Assembly: GCA_018692315.1 (NCBI GenBank)
Contig: JABHKC010000088.1
Coordinates: forward strand, 44,820 to 108,819
Source: Bacteroidota bacterium
GTDB taxonomy: Bacteria > Bacteroidota > Bacteroidia > Bacteroidales > JABHKC01
DNA length: 64,000 nt
Direction of reading: 5' to 3'
A program made the position numbers and the translations under genes. Below, one piece after another: positions 55,028 to 63,747 of this stretch. A model generated the notes under the pieces. The model was not told where the DNA came from. It worked only from the letters and a program-made list of their open reading frames with translations, and ran no database searches. Each line of letters begins with the position of its first letter. Within the stretch, counting starts at the first letter, position 1.

Positions 55028-56050
55028 ATGGGATTATTTTCATTTTTAAATCAAGAAATTGCGATTGATTTAGGCACAGCAAACACCCTCATAATTCACA
55101 ACGACAAAATTGTGGTTGACGAGCCATCGATAGTAGCACTTGACAGAGCAACAGGAAAACTGATAGCTATAGGCGAAAAAGCACAACAAATGCACGGTAA
55201 AACTCATGAAAACATTCGTACAGTACGTCCGTTGAGAGATGGAGTTATAGCCGATTTTAATGCAGCCGAGCAAATGATTCGTGGCATGATTAAAATGATT
55301 ACCAGACGAAAAAGAATGTTTTCTCCATCTTTAAAAATGGTAATTTGTATTCCTTCCGGGAGTACTGAAGTTGAAATGCGTGCAGTTAGAGATTCTGCAG
55401 AGCACGCAGGCGGACGTGAAGTATTTATGATTTATGAACCTATGGCTGCCGCAATTGGTATTGGAATTGATGTTGAAGCTCCTGAAGGAAATATGGTGGT
55501 TGATATTGGTGGAGGAACTAGCGAAATTGCTGTTATTGCTCTTGGCGGAATTGTTTGTAACAAATCTATAAAATCTGCCGGAGACGATTTTACCGAAGAT
55601 ATTCAATCATATATGCGTCATCAGCACAACATAAAAATTGGAGAACGAACAGCTGAGATGATAAAAATAAATGTAGGTTCGGCTTTACCAGACTTAGAAA
55701 ATCCTCCACAGGATTTTATTGTTCGAGGTCCGCATCAAATGACGGCATTGCCAATTGAAATACCTGTTTCGTATCAGGAAATTGCCCACTGCCTCGACAA
55801 ATCTATTACAAAACTTGAAACTGCAATTCTTAACGTGATGGAAGAAACTCCACCAGAACTCTATGCAGACGTTTTCAACAATGGCGTATATCTTACAGGT
55901 GGTGGAGGCTTGCTTCGTGGTCTCGACAAACGATTGCAAGACAAAACCAATATTCCTTTCAATGTATCGGACGATCCTTTAAGAGCCGTGGCAATTGGCA
56001 CAGGGATTGCTTTGAAAAATGCCGATAAGTTTTCATTTCTAATGAGATAA
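55028..56050 (+). CDS. mreB: Rod shape-determining protein MreB
   Basis: The 340-residue protein has the actin-like ATPase motifs: IAIDLGTANTLI (phosphate 1), MVVDIGGGTSEIAVI (phosphate 2) and GGGGLLRGLD (adenosine). It forms filaments that guide lateral cell-wall synthesis, implying rod shape. It is followed by mreC and mreD in the usual order. Confidence 0.97.
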   Translation: MGLFSFLNQEIAIDLGTANTLIIHNDKIVVDEPSIVALDRATGKLIAIGEKAQQMHGKTHENIRTVRPLRDGVIADFNAAEQMIRGMIKMITRRKRMFSPSLKMVICIPSGSTEVEMRAVRDSAEHAGGREVFMIYEPMAAAIGIGIDVEAPEGNMVVDIGGGTSEIAVIALGGIVCNKSIKSAGDDFTEDIQSYMRHQHNIKIGERTAEMIKINVGSALPDLENPPQDFIVRGPHQMTALPIEIPVSYQEIAHCLDKSITKLETAILNVMEETPPELYADVFNNGVYLTGGGGLLRGLDKRLQDKTNIPFNVSDDPLRAVAIGTGIALKNADKFSFLMR

Positions 56051-56173
56051 AAATATTGATGATTTTTGATTGAACAATTCGGTTTTTTTATTTTTAATTG
56101 TTGATTTTTAATTGATAAAATTTGAAATTATAATTTTCTAAAAATATATAGCTTTAATTTGTAAATATTAGTT

Positions 56174-57001
56174 GTGAGGAGTTTAATAAGGTTAATAGTA
56201 AGATTTCATGCTTTTCTAATTTTTATTGTTTTTGAAATATTTTCCTTTATTTTAGTAGTTGAATACAACCAGCCTCACAAATCTATTTTCTTAAATTCGA
56301 GCAATATTGTCAGCGGAAATATTTTTAATTCATATAATTCCTTCATCGAATATCTTTCGTTAAAACAAGCAAATTTTGAACTTGCAGAAGAAAATGCACT
56401 ACTGTACAGAAGCTACAAACCCGAAATTCTTATTAGCGAGGCATTTGAAGAAAAAACGATAACTACCAATGAGATGCAATATCGCTACATTCCTGCAAAA
56501 GTGATAAACAATACCATAAATAAAAAATACAATTATTTGACTTTAAATAAGGGAAAAAGTGATTCGATAAAACCAGAGATGGCAGTTTTTTCTCCTTCAG
56601 GAGTAGTAGGAATCGTCCAAAATGTATCTTCAAAATTCTCATCAGTAATTTCACTCTTAAACCCAAATATGAGATTGAGTGCAAAAATTAAGAAAAATGG
56701 ATATTTTGGTTCTATTAATTGGGACGGAACCGATTTTAAAATCGTTTCTTTAAACGAAATTCCTTCGCACGTTATAGTAAATGAAGGAGACACTATTGTT
56801 ACAAGCGGATATTCTGCAATATTTCCAGAGAATTTACTAATTGGAACTGTTTCCGAAGTAGAAAACGAAAAAACAAGTAATTTTCATTCTATCAAAGTTA
56901 GACTTTTGGCAAGTTTTAAAAATCTTTCTTATGTATATATTATCGAAAACAAACTATTTACAGAACAACGAGAATTAGAGAATCTATCGACAAATGATTA
57001 A
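56174..57001 (+). CDS. mreC: Rod shape-determining protein MreC
   Basis: The 275-residue protein starts at a GTG (56174), has one N-terminal membrane helix, a coiled coil (about 55-85) and the paired beta-barrel domains with YNYLTLNKGKSDSI and VNEGDTIVTSGYSAIFPENL, typical of MreC. It links MreB filaments to periplasmic wall enzymes. The gene overlaps mreD by 8 bp, so the two are translationally coupled. Confidence 0.93.
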   Translation: MRSLIRLIVRFHAFLIFIVFEIFSFILVVEYNQPHKSIFLNSSNIVSGNIFNSYNSFIEYLSLKQANFELAEENALLYRSYKPEILISEAFEEKTITTNEMQYRYIPAKVINNTINKKYNYLTLNKGKSDSIKPEMAVFSPSGVVGIVQNVSSKFSSVISLLNPNMRLSAKIKKNGYFGSINWDGTDFKIVSLNEIPSHVIVNEGDTIVTSGYSAIFPENLLIGTVSEVENEKTSNFHSIKVRLLASFKNLSYVYIIENKLFTEQRELENLSTND

Positions 57002-57500
57002 TATTATTTCAAGAAATATATTTCGCTTTATTTTTTTGATACTGTTGCAGGTTTTGATCCTTAACAATATGAACTTCAGCGGATTTGTAAATCCATATCT
57101 ATATATTTTGTTTGTTTTGCTTTTGCCATTTGAAACTCCACGATGGTTTCTGATTTTCACGAGTTTTCTCTTAGGCTTATCAATCGATATTTTTTCCGAC
57201 TCGCTCGGGATGCACGCATTTGCAAGTGTTTCAATTGCTTTTTTGAGGCCTTATGTGCTCAATTTTATTTCTCCACGTGATGGATACGAGCCCGGCACTT
57301 TCCCAAGAATTTTTTATTTTGGATTTTTATGGTTTGCAAAATACTCGATAATAATCATATTTGTGCACCACTTTTTCTATTTTCTTATAGAAGCATTTAG
57401 TTTTCAAGGATTTGATTTTACAATGATAAAGGTATTTTTGAGTTCAATATTCACTTTTATAGTTGTAATACTATCGCAATATTTGATTTTCAGAAAATAG
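56994..57500 (+). CDS. mreD: Rod shape-determining protein MreD
   Basis: The 168-residue protein has about five membrane helices and starts with an 8-bp overlap with mreC. FVNPYLYILFVLLLPFETPRW and GLSIDIFSDSLGMHAFASV fit the MreD family. The usual downstream genes for PBP2 (mrdA) and RodA are missing here: the next gene is convergent (TonB-like), 13 bp away. Confidence 0.88.
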   Translation: MINIISRNIFRFIFLILLQVLILNNMNFSGFVNPYLYILFVLLLPFETPRWFLIFTSFLLGLSIDIFSDSLGMHAFASVSIAFLRPYVLNFISPRDGYEPGTFPRIFYFGFLWFAKYSIIIIFVHHFFYFLIEAFSFQGFDFTMIKVFLSSIFTFIVVILSQYLIFRK

Positions 57501-57513
57501 AAAAAATCTACAA

Positions 57514-58365
57514 TTATTCCAATACAAAATGATAGGTAATAGTACCTGTTTGAACATAATTGGCATTGGAATTTTTATTGAATTTTGCCTTTAGAGCCGC
57601 TTCTTTTGCAACTCTACACAAATGTTTGTCGAGAGTAGTCGAACCTTTAACTCCTGCATTTGCAGATATTACTTTTCCTGTTTTGTCAACTTTTATTTCA
57701 ACTACCACAATTCCCTCTTTCTGGCTTGTATCAATTGGTTTCGGAAGACTTCCAATAAGTTTTCTGCCATTTAAGCTCCATTTGTTTCCGCTATTGCCCA
57801 ACCCCGAGCCTTCACGATTTTTGCTATTTATATCTCCATCAGGTTTCCCCTGGTTACCTAATCCTTTTTTTTCTCCTTCGCCTGATGTCGAATTATTATC
57901 ACCTTTTCCTTTAAATAATGCCTGCTTATTTACCTCTCTTGGTTTTTCAACAACTTCTTCATTTTTTTCTTCTGGCTCTTCTTTTACTGTTTCCTCGTTT
58001 TCAGTTTTTTCAGTTTTTTCAATAGGGTCGTTTTTCTCTTCCTTTTTTTCTTTTTTTATCGAATTTTCAACAGATACGCTCTCTTCCATATCTTGCGTAA
58101 CAATTTCCTTTTCCGATTTTGTGTTCGATGATTGGGCAGTATTTGCTTTTTTTGGCACAGGCTGAACAGTCTCATTTTTTTTTGGTTCAACAAAACCTTC
58201 ACCAACATCACTGGTGCCAAAATTAATTAAAAATCCTTCTTCCTCCGGCATAGGTAGCGGAGTGGTAAAGCCGAATATTATTACAAAAATTAAAATTATC
58301 AGATGGAATACTGAAGTGCCTAGTATCCCTCTTTTATGTTTTTTAAAATAATTTCTGATTTCCAT
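57514..58365 (-). CDS. tonB-like: TonB-like energy transducer
   Basis: The 283-residue protein has one N-terminal membrane helix (about 14-35), a long Glu/Lys-rich periplasmic linker (about 60-150) with few prolines, a Gly/Asn-rich stretch, and a C-terminal TonB-type domain (VVVEIKVDKTGKVISANAGV to ITYHFVLE). It is the last gene of an ExbB-ExbD-TonB set and would energise outer-membrane transporters such as the SusC in this window; that link is inferred. Confidence 0.85.
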   Translation of the reverse strand: MEIRNYFKKHKRGILGTSVFHLIILIFVIIFGFTTPLPMPEEEGFLINFGTSDVGEGFVEPKKNETVQPVPKKANTAQSSNTKSEKEIVTQDMEESVSVENSIKKEKKEEKNDPIEKTEKTENEETVKEEPEEKNEEVVEKPREVNKQALFKGKGDNNSTSGEGEKKGLGNQGKPDGDINSKNREGSGLGNSGNKWSLNGRKLIGSLPKPIDTSQKEGIVVVEIKVDKTGKVISANAGVKGSTTLDKHLCRVAKEAALKAKFNKNSNANYVQTGTITYHFVLE

Positions 58366-58383
58366 AACTTCTAACTTTATTCT

Positions 58384-58791
58384 TTAGGGACTAGTAGCCA
58401 ATACCATCTTGTATTTATTTCTTTTTGCAATATTCATAACTTTCACAACTTCTTCAATTGGAACGGTTTTTTCTACATGTAACGAAATGTATATATCTGA
58501 TCCTAAACCTAATCTCTCTTGAAGAACAGATTCAAGCGAATTAATATTGTATTGCTCCTGATTTCCTGATGAAGGATTATACAAAAAAATGTTATAATCT
58601 TTATCAATTGAAACCGCAAGGTTTGGTTTTGCAGCGGTTTGATTATTACTTTTTGGCAATAACAACTTTAAGGCATTTGGATGAATCAAAGTTGAAGTTA
58701 CCATAAAAAATATAAGTAATAAAAAAACTATATCTGTCATTGAAGACATACTAAAACTTGCACTTACTTTATTTCTTGAACGTAAAGCCAT
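58384..58791 (-). CDS. exbD: ExbD/TolR-family biopolymer transport protein
   Basis: The 135-residue protein has one membrane helix with the conserved acidic residue in SMTDIVFLLLIFFMVTSTL (the proton-path Asp) and a periplasmic domain with VSIDKDYNIFL and IYISLHVEKTVPIEEVVKVM. It works with the ExbB-like protein encoded 23 bp upstream. The following tonB-like gene starts 18 bp later. Confidence 0.92.
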   Translation of the reverse strand: MALRSRNKVSASFSMSSMTDIVFLLLIFFMVTSTLIHPNALKLLLPKSNNQTAAKPNLAVSIDKDYNIFLYNPSSGNQEQYNINSLESVLQERLGLGSDIYISLHVEKTVPIEEVVKVMNIAKRNKYKMVLATSP

Positions 58792-58814
58792 TTCTTTTGA
58801 ATTAAATTGTTTTT

Positions 58815-59504
58815 TTAACTGGCAGGCTCGTTTAAAAGATCCATAAATTCTGTGGTTGAAGCTTCGAGTTTGAATACAACTTTTTCAACTTTTGCCACTA
58901 ATATATTATAGGCAAAATATGCAATAATCCCAACAATCAGACCAGCTACAGTTGTTACCATTGCAGCATATATTCCGCTTGAAAGCAATGAAACATCAAT
59001 ATTGTTTCCGGCATTCGACATATTATAAAATGCATCAATCATGCCCATAACAGTTCCAAGAAATCCTATCATTGGGGCAGCTCCTGCAACTGTAGCTAAT
59101 GTTGGTAAACCTTTTTCGAGTTTCGATACTTCCAATTTACCTACGTTTTCAATGGCGGCATTCACATCGTTCAGAGGTCTTCCTATTCGGTTAATTCCTT
59201 TTTCAATCATTCGGGCAACCGGACTATTTATTGATTTACAAATAGTTAACGATGCCTCAACTTTTCCATCAAGAATGTATTGTTTGATATTGTTCATAAA
59301 GTTAGAGTCTATTTTAGCAGCTTTTTGAATTGCCGAATATCTTTCGAAAAAGATATAAACAGCAATTATGGATAAAACCAAAATAGGAATCATAATATAT
59401 CCTCCTTTTAAAGCTAACTCAATGAAAGAAAGTTTTTCTTCGGTTGCTGCCGATACAGCTGAAGTATCAGCAATGTTAATTTGTAAGATTGAAAACAAGC
59501 TCAT
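58815..59504 (-). CDS. exbB: ExbB/TolQ/MotA-family proton channel protein
   Basis: The 229-residue protein has three main membrane helices; the second and third, with LATVAGAAPMIGFLGTVMGMIDAF and IYAAMVTTVAGLIVGIIAYFAYN, are the signature of the MotA/TolQ/ExbB channel family. It forms the proton-driven motor with ExbD. It is the first gene of the three-gene unit, divergent from era. Confidence 0.94.
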   Translation of the reverse strand: MSLFSILQINIADTSAVSAATEEKLSFIELALKGGYIMIPILVLSIIAVYIFFERYSAIQKAAKIDSNFMNNIKQYILDGKVEASLTICKSINSPVARMIEKGINRIGRPLNDVNAAIENVGKLEVSKLEKGLPTLATVAGAAPMIGFLGTVMGMIDAFYNMSNAGNNIDVSLLSSGIYAAMVTTVAGLIVGIIAYFAYNILVAKVEKVVFKLEASTTEFMDLLNEPAS

Positions 59505-59592
59505 TTTTAAATATTTAATTTTCGGCTAAAATACAAAAAACGATATAAACTTGTAACTATTATATTTAAAAGATACTTAATCAGCTTTTTCT

Positions 59593-59600
59593 TAAATTTG
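59593..59600 (+). promoter_or_regulatory. Promoter -7 element of era
   Basis: TAAATTTG is a full match to TAnnTTTG, 42 bp before the era ATG. Confidence 0.5.
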
Positions 59601-59641
59601 CATTTTTTAATGATGAAAAATGCTTTTAACAACAAAATAAC

Positions 59642-60520
59642 ATGGGACATAAATCTGGTTTTGTAAACATTATTGGAAATCCGAATGTTGGCAAATCGAC
59701 AATAATGAATGCCTTGGTTGGCGAAAAACTTTCAATCATAACATCGAAAGCACAGACTACGCGACACAGAATTATGGGTATTGTCAACGGTGAAGATTTT
59801 CAGATAGTTTATTCTGACACTCCGGGTGTGCTAAAGCCAAATTATCGCTTGCAAGAATCTATGATGAATTCTGTAAAAAATGCTTTGACAGATGCAGACA
59901 TTATTCTATATGTGAGCGATGTTGTGGAAAATATCAACAAAAACAAAGATTTCATTGAAAAACTAAAGAACATCTCTATTCCGATTATTCTTTTGTTGAA
60001 CAAGATAGACAAGTCAACTGAAGAAAAAACTAAAGAGCTATTATCCCAATGGAAAACTTTGTTGCCAAATGCCCAAATAGTACCGATTTCAGCACTCGAA
60101 AAATTCAATATTGAAAAATTGTTCGATATGATTTTGGAATTGCTGCCTGAATCGCCGGCATATTATCCGAAAGGAGATCTTACAGATAAAACAGAAAGGT
60201 TTTTTGTTTCAGAAATGATTAGAGAGCAGATTTTATTGCACTACAAAAAAGAAATACCTTACTCTGTTGAAGTTGAGGTAGAAGAGTTTAAAGAAGATGA
60301 AAAAATTATTAGAATACGTGCAATAATTTATGCTGAAAGGCAATCGCAAAAAGGAATATTAATCGGGCATAAAGGAAAAATGCTTAAAATAATTGGGACA
60401 GAAGCGAGAAAACAAATGGAAGTTTTTTTCAATAAAAAGATTTTTCTAGAAACTTATGTCAAAATTAATCCCGATTGGAGAAATAAAGATACTCAGTTGC
60501 AAAAATTCGGATATTATTAG
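59642..60520 (+). CDS. era: GTPase Era
   Basis: The 292-residue protein has G1 GNPNVGKST, the switch region TTRHRIMGI, G3 DTPG, G4 NKID and a C-terminal KH domain with IGHKGKMLKIIGTEARKQ. It acts in 16S rRNA maturation and 30S assembly. The stop is TAG. A small phosphodiesterase-like gene follows after 12 bp. Confidence 0.97.
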   Translation: MGHKSGFVNIIGNPNVGKSTIMNALVGEKLSIITSKAQTTRHRIMGIVNGEDFQIVYSDTPGVLKPNYRLQESMMNSVKNALTDADIILYVSDVVENINKNKDFIEKLKNISIPIILLLNKIDKSTEEKTKELLSQWKTLLPNAQIVPISALEKFNIEKLFDMILELLPESPAYYPKGDLTDKTERFFVSEMIREQILLHYKKEIPYSVEVEVEEFKEDEKIIRIRAIIYAERQSQKGILIGHKGKMLKIIGTEARKQMEVFFNKKIFLETYVKINPDWRNKDTQLQKFGYY

Positions 60521-60532
60521 CAATATTACAAA

Positions 60533-61129
60533 ATGAATTTTCTTGCACATTTATACTTCTCCGGACAAAATGATGACATAAGAATTGGAGGATTTATTGC
60601 TGATTTTATAAAAGGAAACGATTTTCATAATTTTTCGCCACAAATAAAATCCGGGATTTTGTTGCATCGTAAAATTGATGCGTTCACAGATTCGCATAAA
60701 CTTGTTGAAAAAAGTAAAACTCGACTGCGAAAAAAGTATAAAAAGTATGCCGGAGTTGTAGTTGATATTTTTTACGATCATTTTTTAGCTACAAATTGGG
60801 ATTCTTATTCCAAGCAAACTCTTCCTTCTTTTGCCAGAGAAATCTACGTTTTGATGGCATTAAATTATTTCTCTCTTCCTGCAAAGGCAAAAAGAATGGT
60901 GCCTTTTATGATTCTTGGGAATTGGCTTGAATCATACAAAAAAATTGAAATGATAGAATTAGTTTTACAACGAATGCCAAATAGAACATCGCTCCCGAGT
61001 GAGGCTAAATTTGGAATTGAAATTCTAAATGAGCACTATATTTCATTTAATCAGGAATTTAATGAATTTTATGGAGATTTAATTACATTTTTAAATAGAA
61101 AGAATGAGCACCAAAAATTAGTATCCTGA
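60533..61129 (+). CDS. Acyl carrier protein phosphodiesterase-like protein (DUF479/AcpH)
   Basis: The 198-residue protein starts MNFLAHLYFSGQNDDIRIGGF and has HRKIDAFTDSH and VVDIFYDHFLATNW, with the His/Asp residues of an HD-like metal site as in AcpH. The family removes phosphopantetheine from acyl carrier protein. It is co-transcribed with era. The MITE-like element copy 2 begins 32 bp after its stop. Confidence 0.88.
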   Translation: MNFLAHLYFSGQNDDIRIGGFIADFIKGNDFHNFSPQIKSGILLHRKIDAFTDSHKLVEKSKTRLRKKYKKYAGVVVDIFYDHFLATNWDSYSKQTLPSFAREIYVLMALNYFSLPAKAKRMVPFMILGNWLESYKKIEMIELVLQRMPNRTSLPSEAKFGIEILNEHYISFNQEFNEFYGDLITFLNRKNEHQKLVS

Positions 61130-61161
61130 GAAACCAGATACAATTTTAATTCTTTAAAATA

Positions 61162-61328
61162 TTAGGGTTCGTAAATAAATAAACTATCCATCTTTACTTG
61201 CTCTTTTGTCCATTTTCTTCGTTGTAAAAGCATTAAATAAACTGTGGCTATTCGTAACTTTTACGCCTTGAAAATAAACAAAATATCTTCGTACATTTTG
61301 AATACTTTATTTATTTACAAACCCTTAG
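61162..61328. mobile_element. MITE-like element, copy 2
   Basis: About 167 bp, aligned end to end with 49360-49525 with roughly a dozen differences, most in the left inner arm, where the perfect inverted repeat of copy 1 is damaged. It lies between the convergent phosphodiesterase-like and Fur genes, and its right end provides the TAA stop (61325-61327) of the Fur gene. Confidence 0.8.
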
Positions 61329-61777
61329 TTTTGTTTAAAGCAAGATTTGCACAATCCATAAAAATATAAAGAATGAGATTTAATTTTAAAAACCATTAAA
61401 TCGCCAACTGTTTTCTTTATCTCATTTATTCGAGGATCGCAAAATTCGCTAACACTTCCACATTCAGTGCAAATTAAATGATCGTGTTGTTTGCATTCGT
61501 ATGACTTTTCGTACTGAGCAACCAATTTGCCAAATTGATGTTTCACAATAAGTTTGCAATCTAAAAGCACTTCAATAGTGTTATACAAAGTGGCTCTACT
61601 AACACTATAATTATTGTTCTTCATGTGAATATAAAGCTGCTCAATATCGAAATGACCTTCGATGCAATATATTACCTCTAATATAGAAAATCTAATTGGA
61701 GTTTTTCTAAATCCTCTACTTTCCAAATATTCTGTAAATATCTGTCTTACAGTGTCTTTTGTGCTACTACAAATCAT
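61325..61777 (-). CDS. fur: Fur-family metal-responsive transcriptional regulator
   Basis: The ATG at 61775-61777 gives 150 residues; the TTG at 61802-61804 lies upstream of the likely transcript start. The winged helix (SVSRATLYNTIEVLLDCKL) is followed by a metal-binding domain with HDHLICTECGSVSEFCD and a C-terminal CKSC, so two Cys pairs form the structural zinc site. It may be Fur, PerR or Zur; the metal cannot be told from sequence alone. The stop codon comes from the terminal repeat of the MITE-like element. Confidence 0.92.
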   Translation of the reverse strand: MICSSTKDTVRQIFTEYLESRGFRKTPIRFSILEVIYCIEGHFDIEQLYIHMKNNNYSVSRATLYNTIEVLLDCKLIVKHQFGKLVAQYEKSYECKQHDHLICTECGSVSEFCDPRINEIKKTVGDLMVFKIKSHSLYFYGLCKSCFKQN

Positions 61778-61791
61778 AATATCTTTTTTCA

Positions 61792-61799
61792 CAAAGATA
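61792..61799 (-). promoter_or_regulatory. Promoter -7 element of the Fur-family gene
   Basis: The minus strand reads TATCTTTG, a full match to TAnnTTTG, 14 bp before the ATG. It implies a very short leader and rules out the upstream TTG start. Confidence 0.5.
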
Positions 61800-61900
61800 C
61801 TCAAAATATATTTTTACTCCATATTTTGAAATCATTATTTAGAATTAATAAAAATAATTTTACAAAAAAAAAGAAAGATGCAGAATTTTTCCAATAGTTA

Positions 61901-63574
61901 CTAATTGAAAAAGAAAGCTTTAACTGTTTGAATTCCATCAACTGAAATTCTAAGGTAGTAAATTCCTTGTCGAAAAGGTCTTATTGAAATAGGCAACACA
62001 TTATCAACCAATTGCGGATACGATAATACTTCCTGTCCCAAATAATTAAAAATAGATAGGTCGCCATTAGAATATTCAGGAATATAAATAGTCAGATTCT
62101 CATTTTTATAGTCGATAATGAAAGATAGTTTCTCATCTTTAGTAAAATTTATTGTGTCACTGGCAAAACAACCATGGTCATTTATTACAACAAAATATTC
62201 TCCAAATTCTGAAATTTCAATTGCCGAATTTGTACTGCCGGTATTCCATAAATACGAATCATAGGGCTCATCAATATTTAAAATATAATTATTTAGAGCC
62301 ACTAAAGAAGTATCATTTCCAAGATTAATTTCTGGAATTAAAACTTGCGTAACAATTATTGTATCGCTCGATTTACAACCATTTTCGTCAGTAACAGTTA
62401 CTGAAAAAGTACCACCTTGCACCAAATTTAGATATGAATTGGATGAACCAGTATTCCAATAATAGTAATTAAAACTACCTCCGGCATCAAGGGTATAATT
62501 GTTTCCTTCGCAAAAAAACACCTCATCGGCTAAATTAAAATAGGGATTTGAAACTACTGAAACATATACAGAACCACTTCCTAAACAACCATATTGATCG
62601 GTTGCAGTTAGGGAATATGTTCCTTGAGTATTTACATAAATAGATTCTGTCGTGGAGCCATCACTCCATAAATATTCTGTGTAATTATCAGTAGGATAAA
62701 TATTTATCCCTCCAGTTTCACAAATTTGATTGTCTTCGCCCAAATCGACAAATAAAAGTCCTAATGAAAGAATTTCCTTGTGATTGTCATCGTTTGTAAA
62801 ATTTACATCACCTGGAATTTCAACTAAATTTGAAACCACATATACAGCCGAATCTGAAAAATCTACAGTTTGTTGAAAAGTATATTCATAAGTAGAATTT
62901 ACTGGAATAGTATCAGTAAAAAATTCCGTATCAGAAATCATCAGTGTATCGTTTTTTGTGATCGAATACGAAATATTAAAATTTGTAGCAACTTCAGTAT
63001 GATGATTTTCAATGAGAATTGTTATCTCTTCTGTCTCGCTAAGTGTACATCCGGTTTGTGGCGACAATAGCGAATTTACGCTCATATCGATTCCCGGAAT
63101 TGTTTCAGCTCTCATCATCAATAAACTACTGATGCCATCGGTAACATATAAATTTGAATCAGGGATATTCCAGCTTTGGGTATCATATTCCATTTGAGTT
63201 GCATCTAAAACACTTCCGTCTGACGATCTCCAGATTTTCCATTTAAATTCCTCGTTCAACTGAAAACCATTGAAAACATTATCTTCTGAGCCCCAGCAAG
63301 TTGCAGCTGAAGTTTCTCCGGTGTACATTAATCCGCCAATATCGCCGGTCATTCCAACACCTGTCCCGCATTTCAAATTATTAAATTCATCGTAATAGAA
63401 TGCAGCAATAAAATCTCCGGGTTCAATCTGAACATTGTCAATCGTAATTATAGCACTACTATGAAATAAAATTATATGATTTTTATTTGTGTTAACAAAA
63501 TACCAGGGAGGATGTTGGGCATTTCCAATTTTCAGAAATAATAGAAAAATAATAATGGGTAATAATTTTTTCAT
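61901..63574 (-). CDS. Secreted modular protein with Ig-like repeats and T9SS-type C-terminus
   Basis: The ATG at 63572-63574 gives 557 residues with a signal peptide (MKKLLPIIIFLLFLKIGNAQ). The N-terminal module (about 20-170) has IEPGDFIAAFYYDE and a Trp-rich KWKIWRSSDG. Three immunoglobulin-like repeats follow, each with a YLWSDGST / YYWNTGSS / YLWNTGST core and an AT/VTD..GC end. The C-terminus (LSIFNYLGQEVL to VKAFFFN) resembles a type IX sorting domain. No catalytic motif was found; adhesion is possible. The neighbour at 63748-64000 is of the same general class. Confidence 0.78.
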   Translation of the reverse strand: MKKLLPIIIFLLFLKIGNAQHPPWYFVNTNKNHIILFHSSAIITIDNVQIEPGDFIAAFYYDEFNNLKCGTGVGMTGDIGGLMYTGETSAATCWGSEDNVFNGFQLNEEFKWKIWRSSDGSVLDATQMEYDTQSWNIPDSNLYVTDGISSLLMMRAETIPGIDMSVNSLLSPQTGCTLSETEEITILIENHHTEVATNFNISYSITKNDTLMISDTEFFTDTIPVNSTYEYTFQQTVDFSDSAVYVVSNLVEIPGDVNFTNDDNHKEILSLGLLFVDLGEDNQICETGGINIYPTDNYTEYLWSDGSTTESIYVNTQGTYSLTATDQYGCLGSGSVYVSVVSNPYFNLADEVFFCEGNNYTLDAGGSFNYYYWNTGSSNSYLNLVQGGTFSVTVTDENGCKSSDTIIVTQVLIPEINLGNDTSLVALNNYILNIDEPYDSYLWNTGSTNSAIEISEFGEYFVVINDHGCFASDTINFTKDEKLSFIIDYKNENLTIYIPEYSNGDLSIFNYLGQEVLSYPQLVDNVLPISIRPFRQGIYYLRISVDGIQTVKAFFFN

Positions 63575-63747
63575 AAATATATTTTTTTCAAAAATAGTTA
63601 ATAATTCCAAATTTATCAAAGACGATTAATTTTAACGAAAGTATTGAAAAGTAATTACTATTTCGTATTACGATAAAAAATATATAAACTTTATATTATC
63701 AGAAACTTTCAAAAAGTTTTGAACTTTTGGAAAGATGCTGCTAAAAT

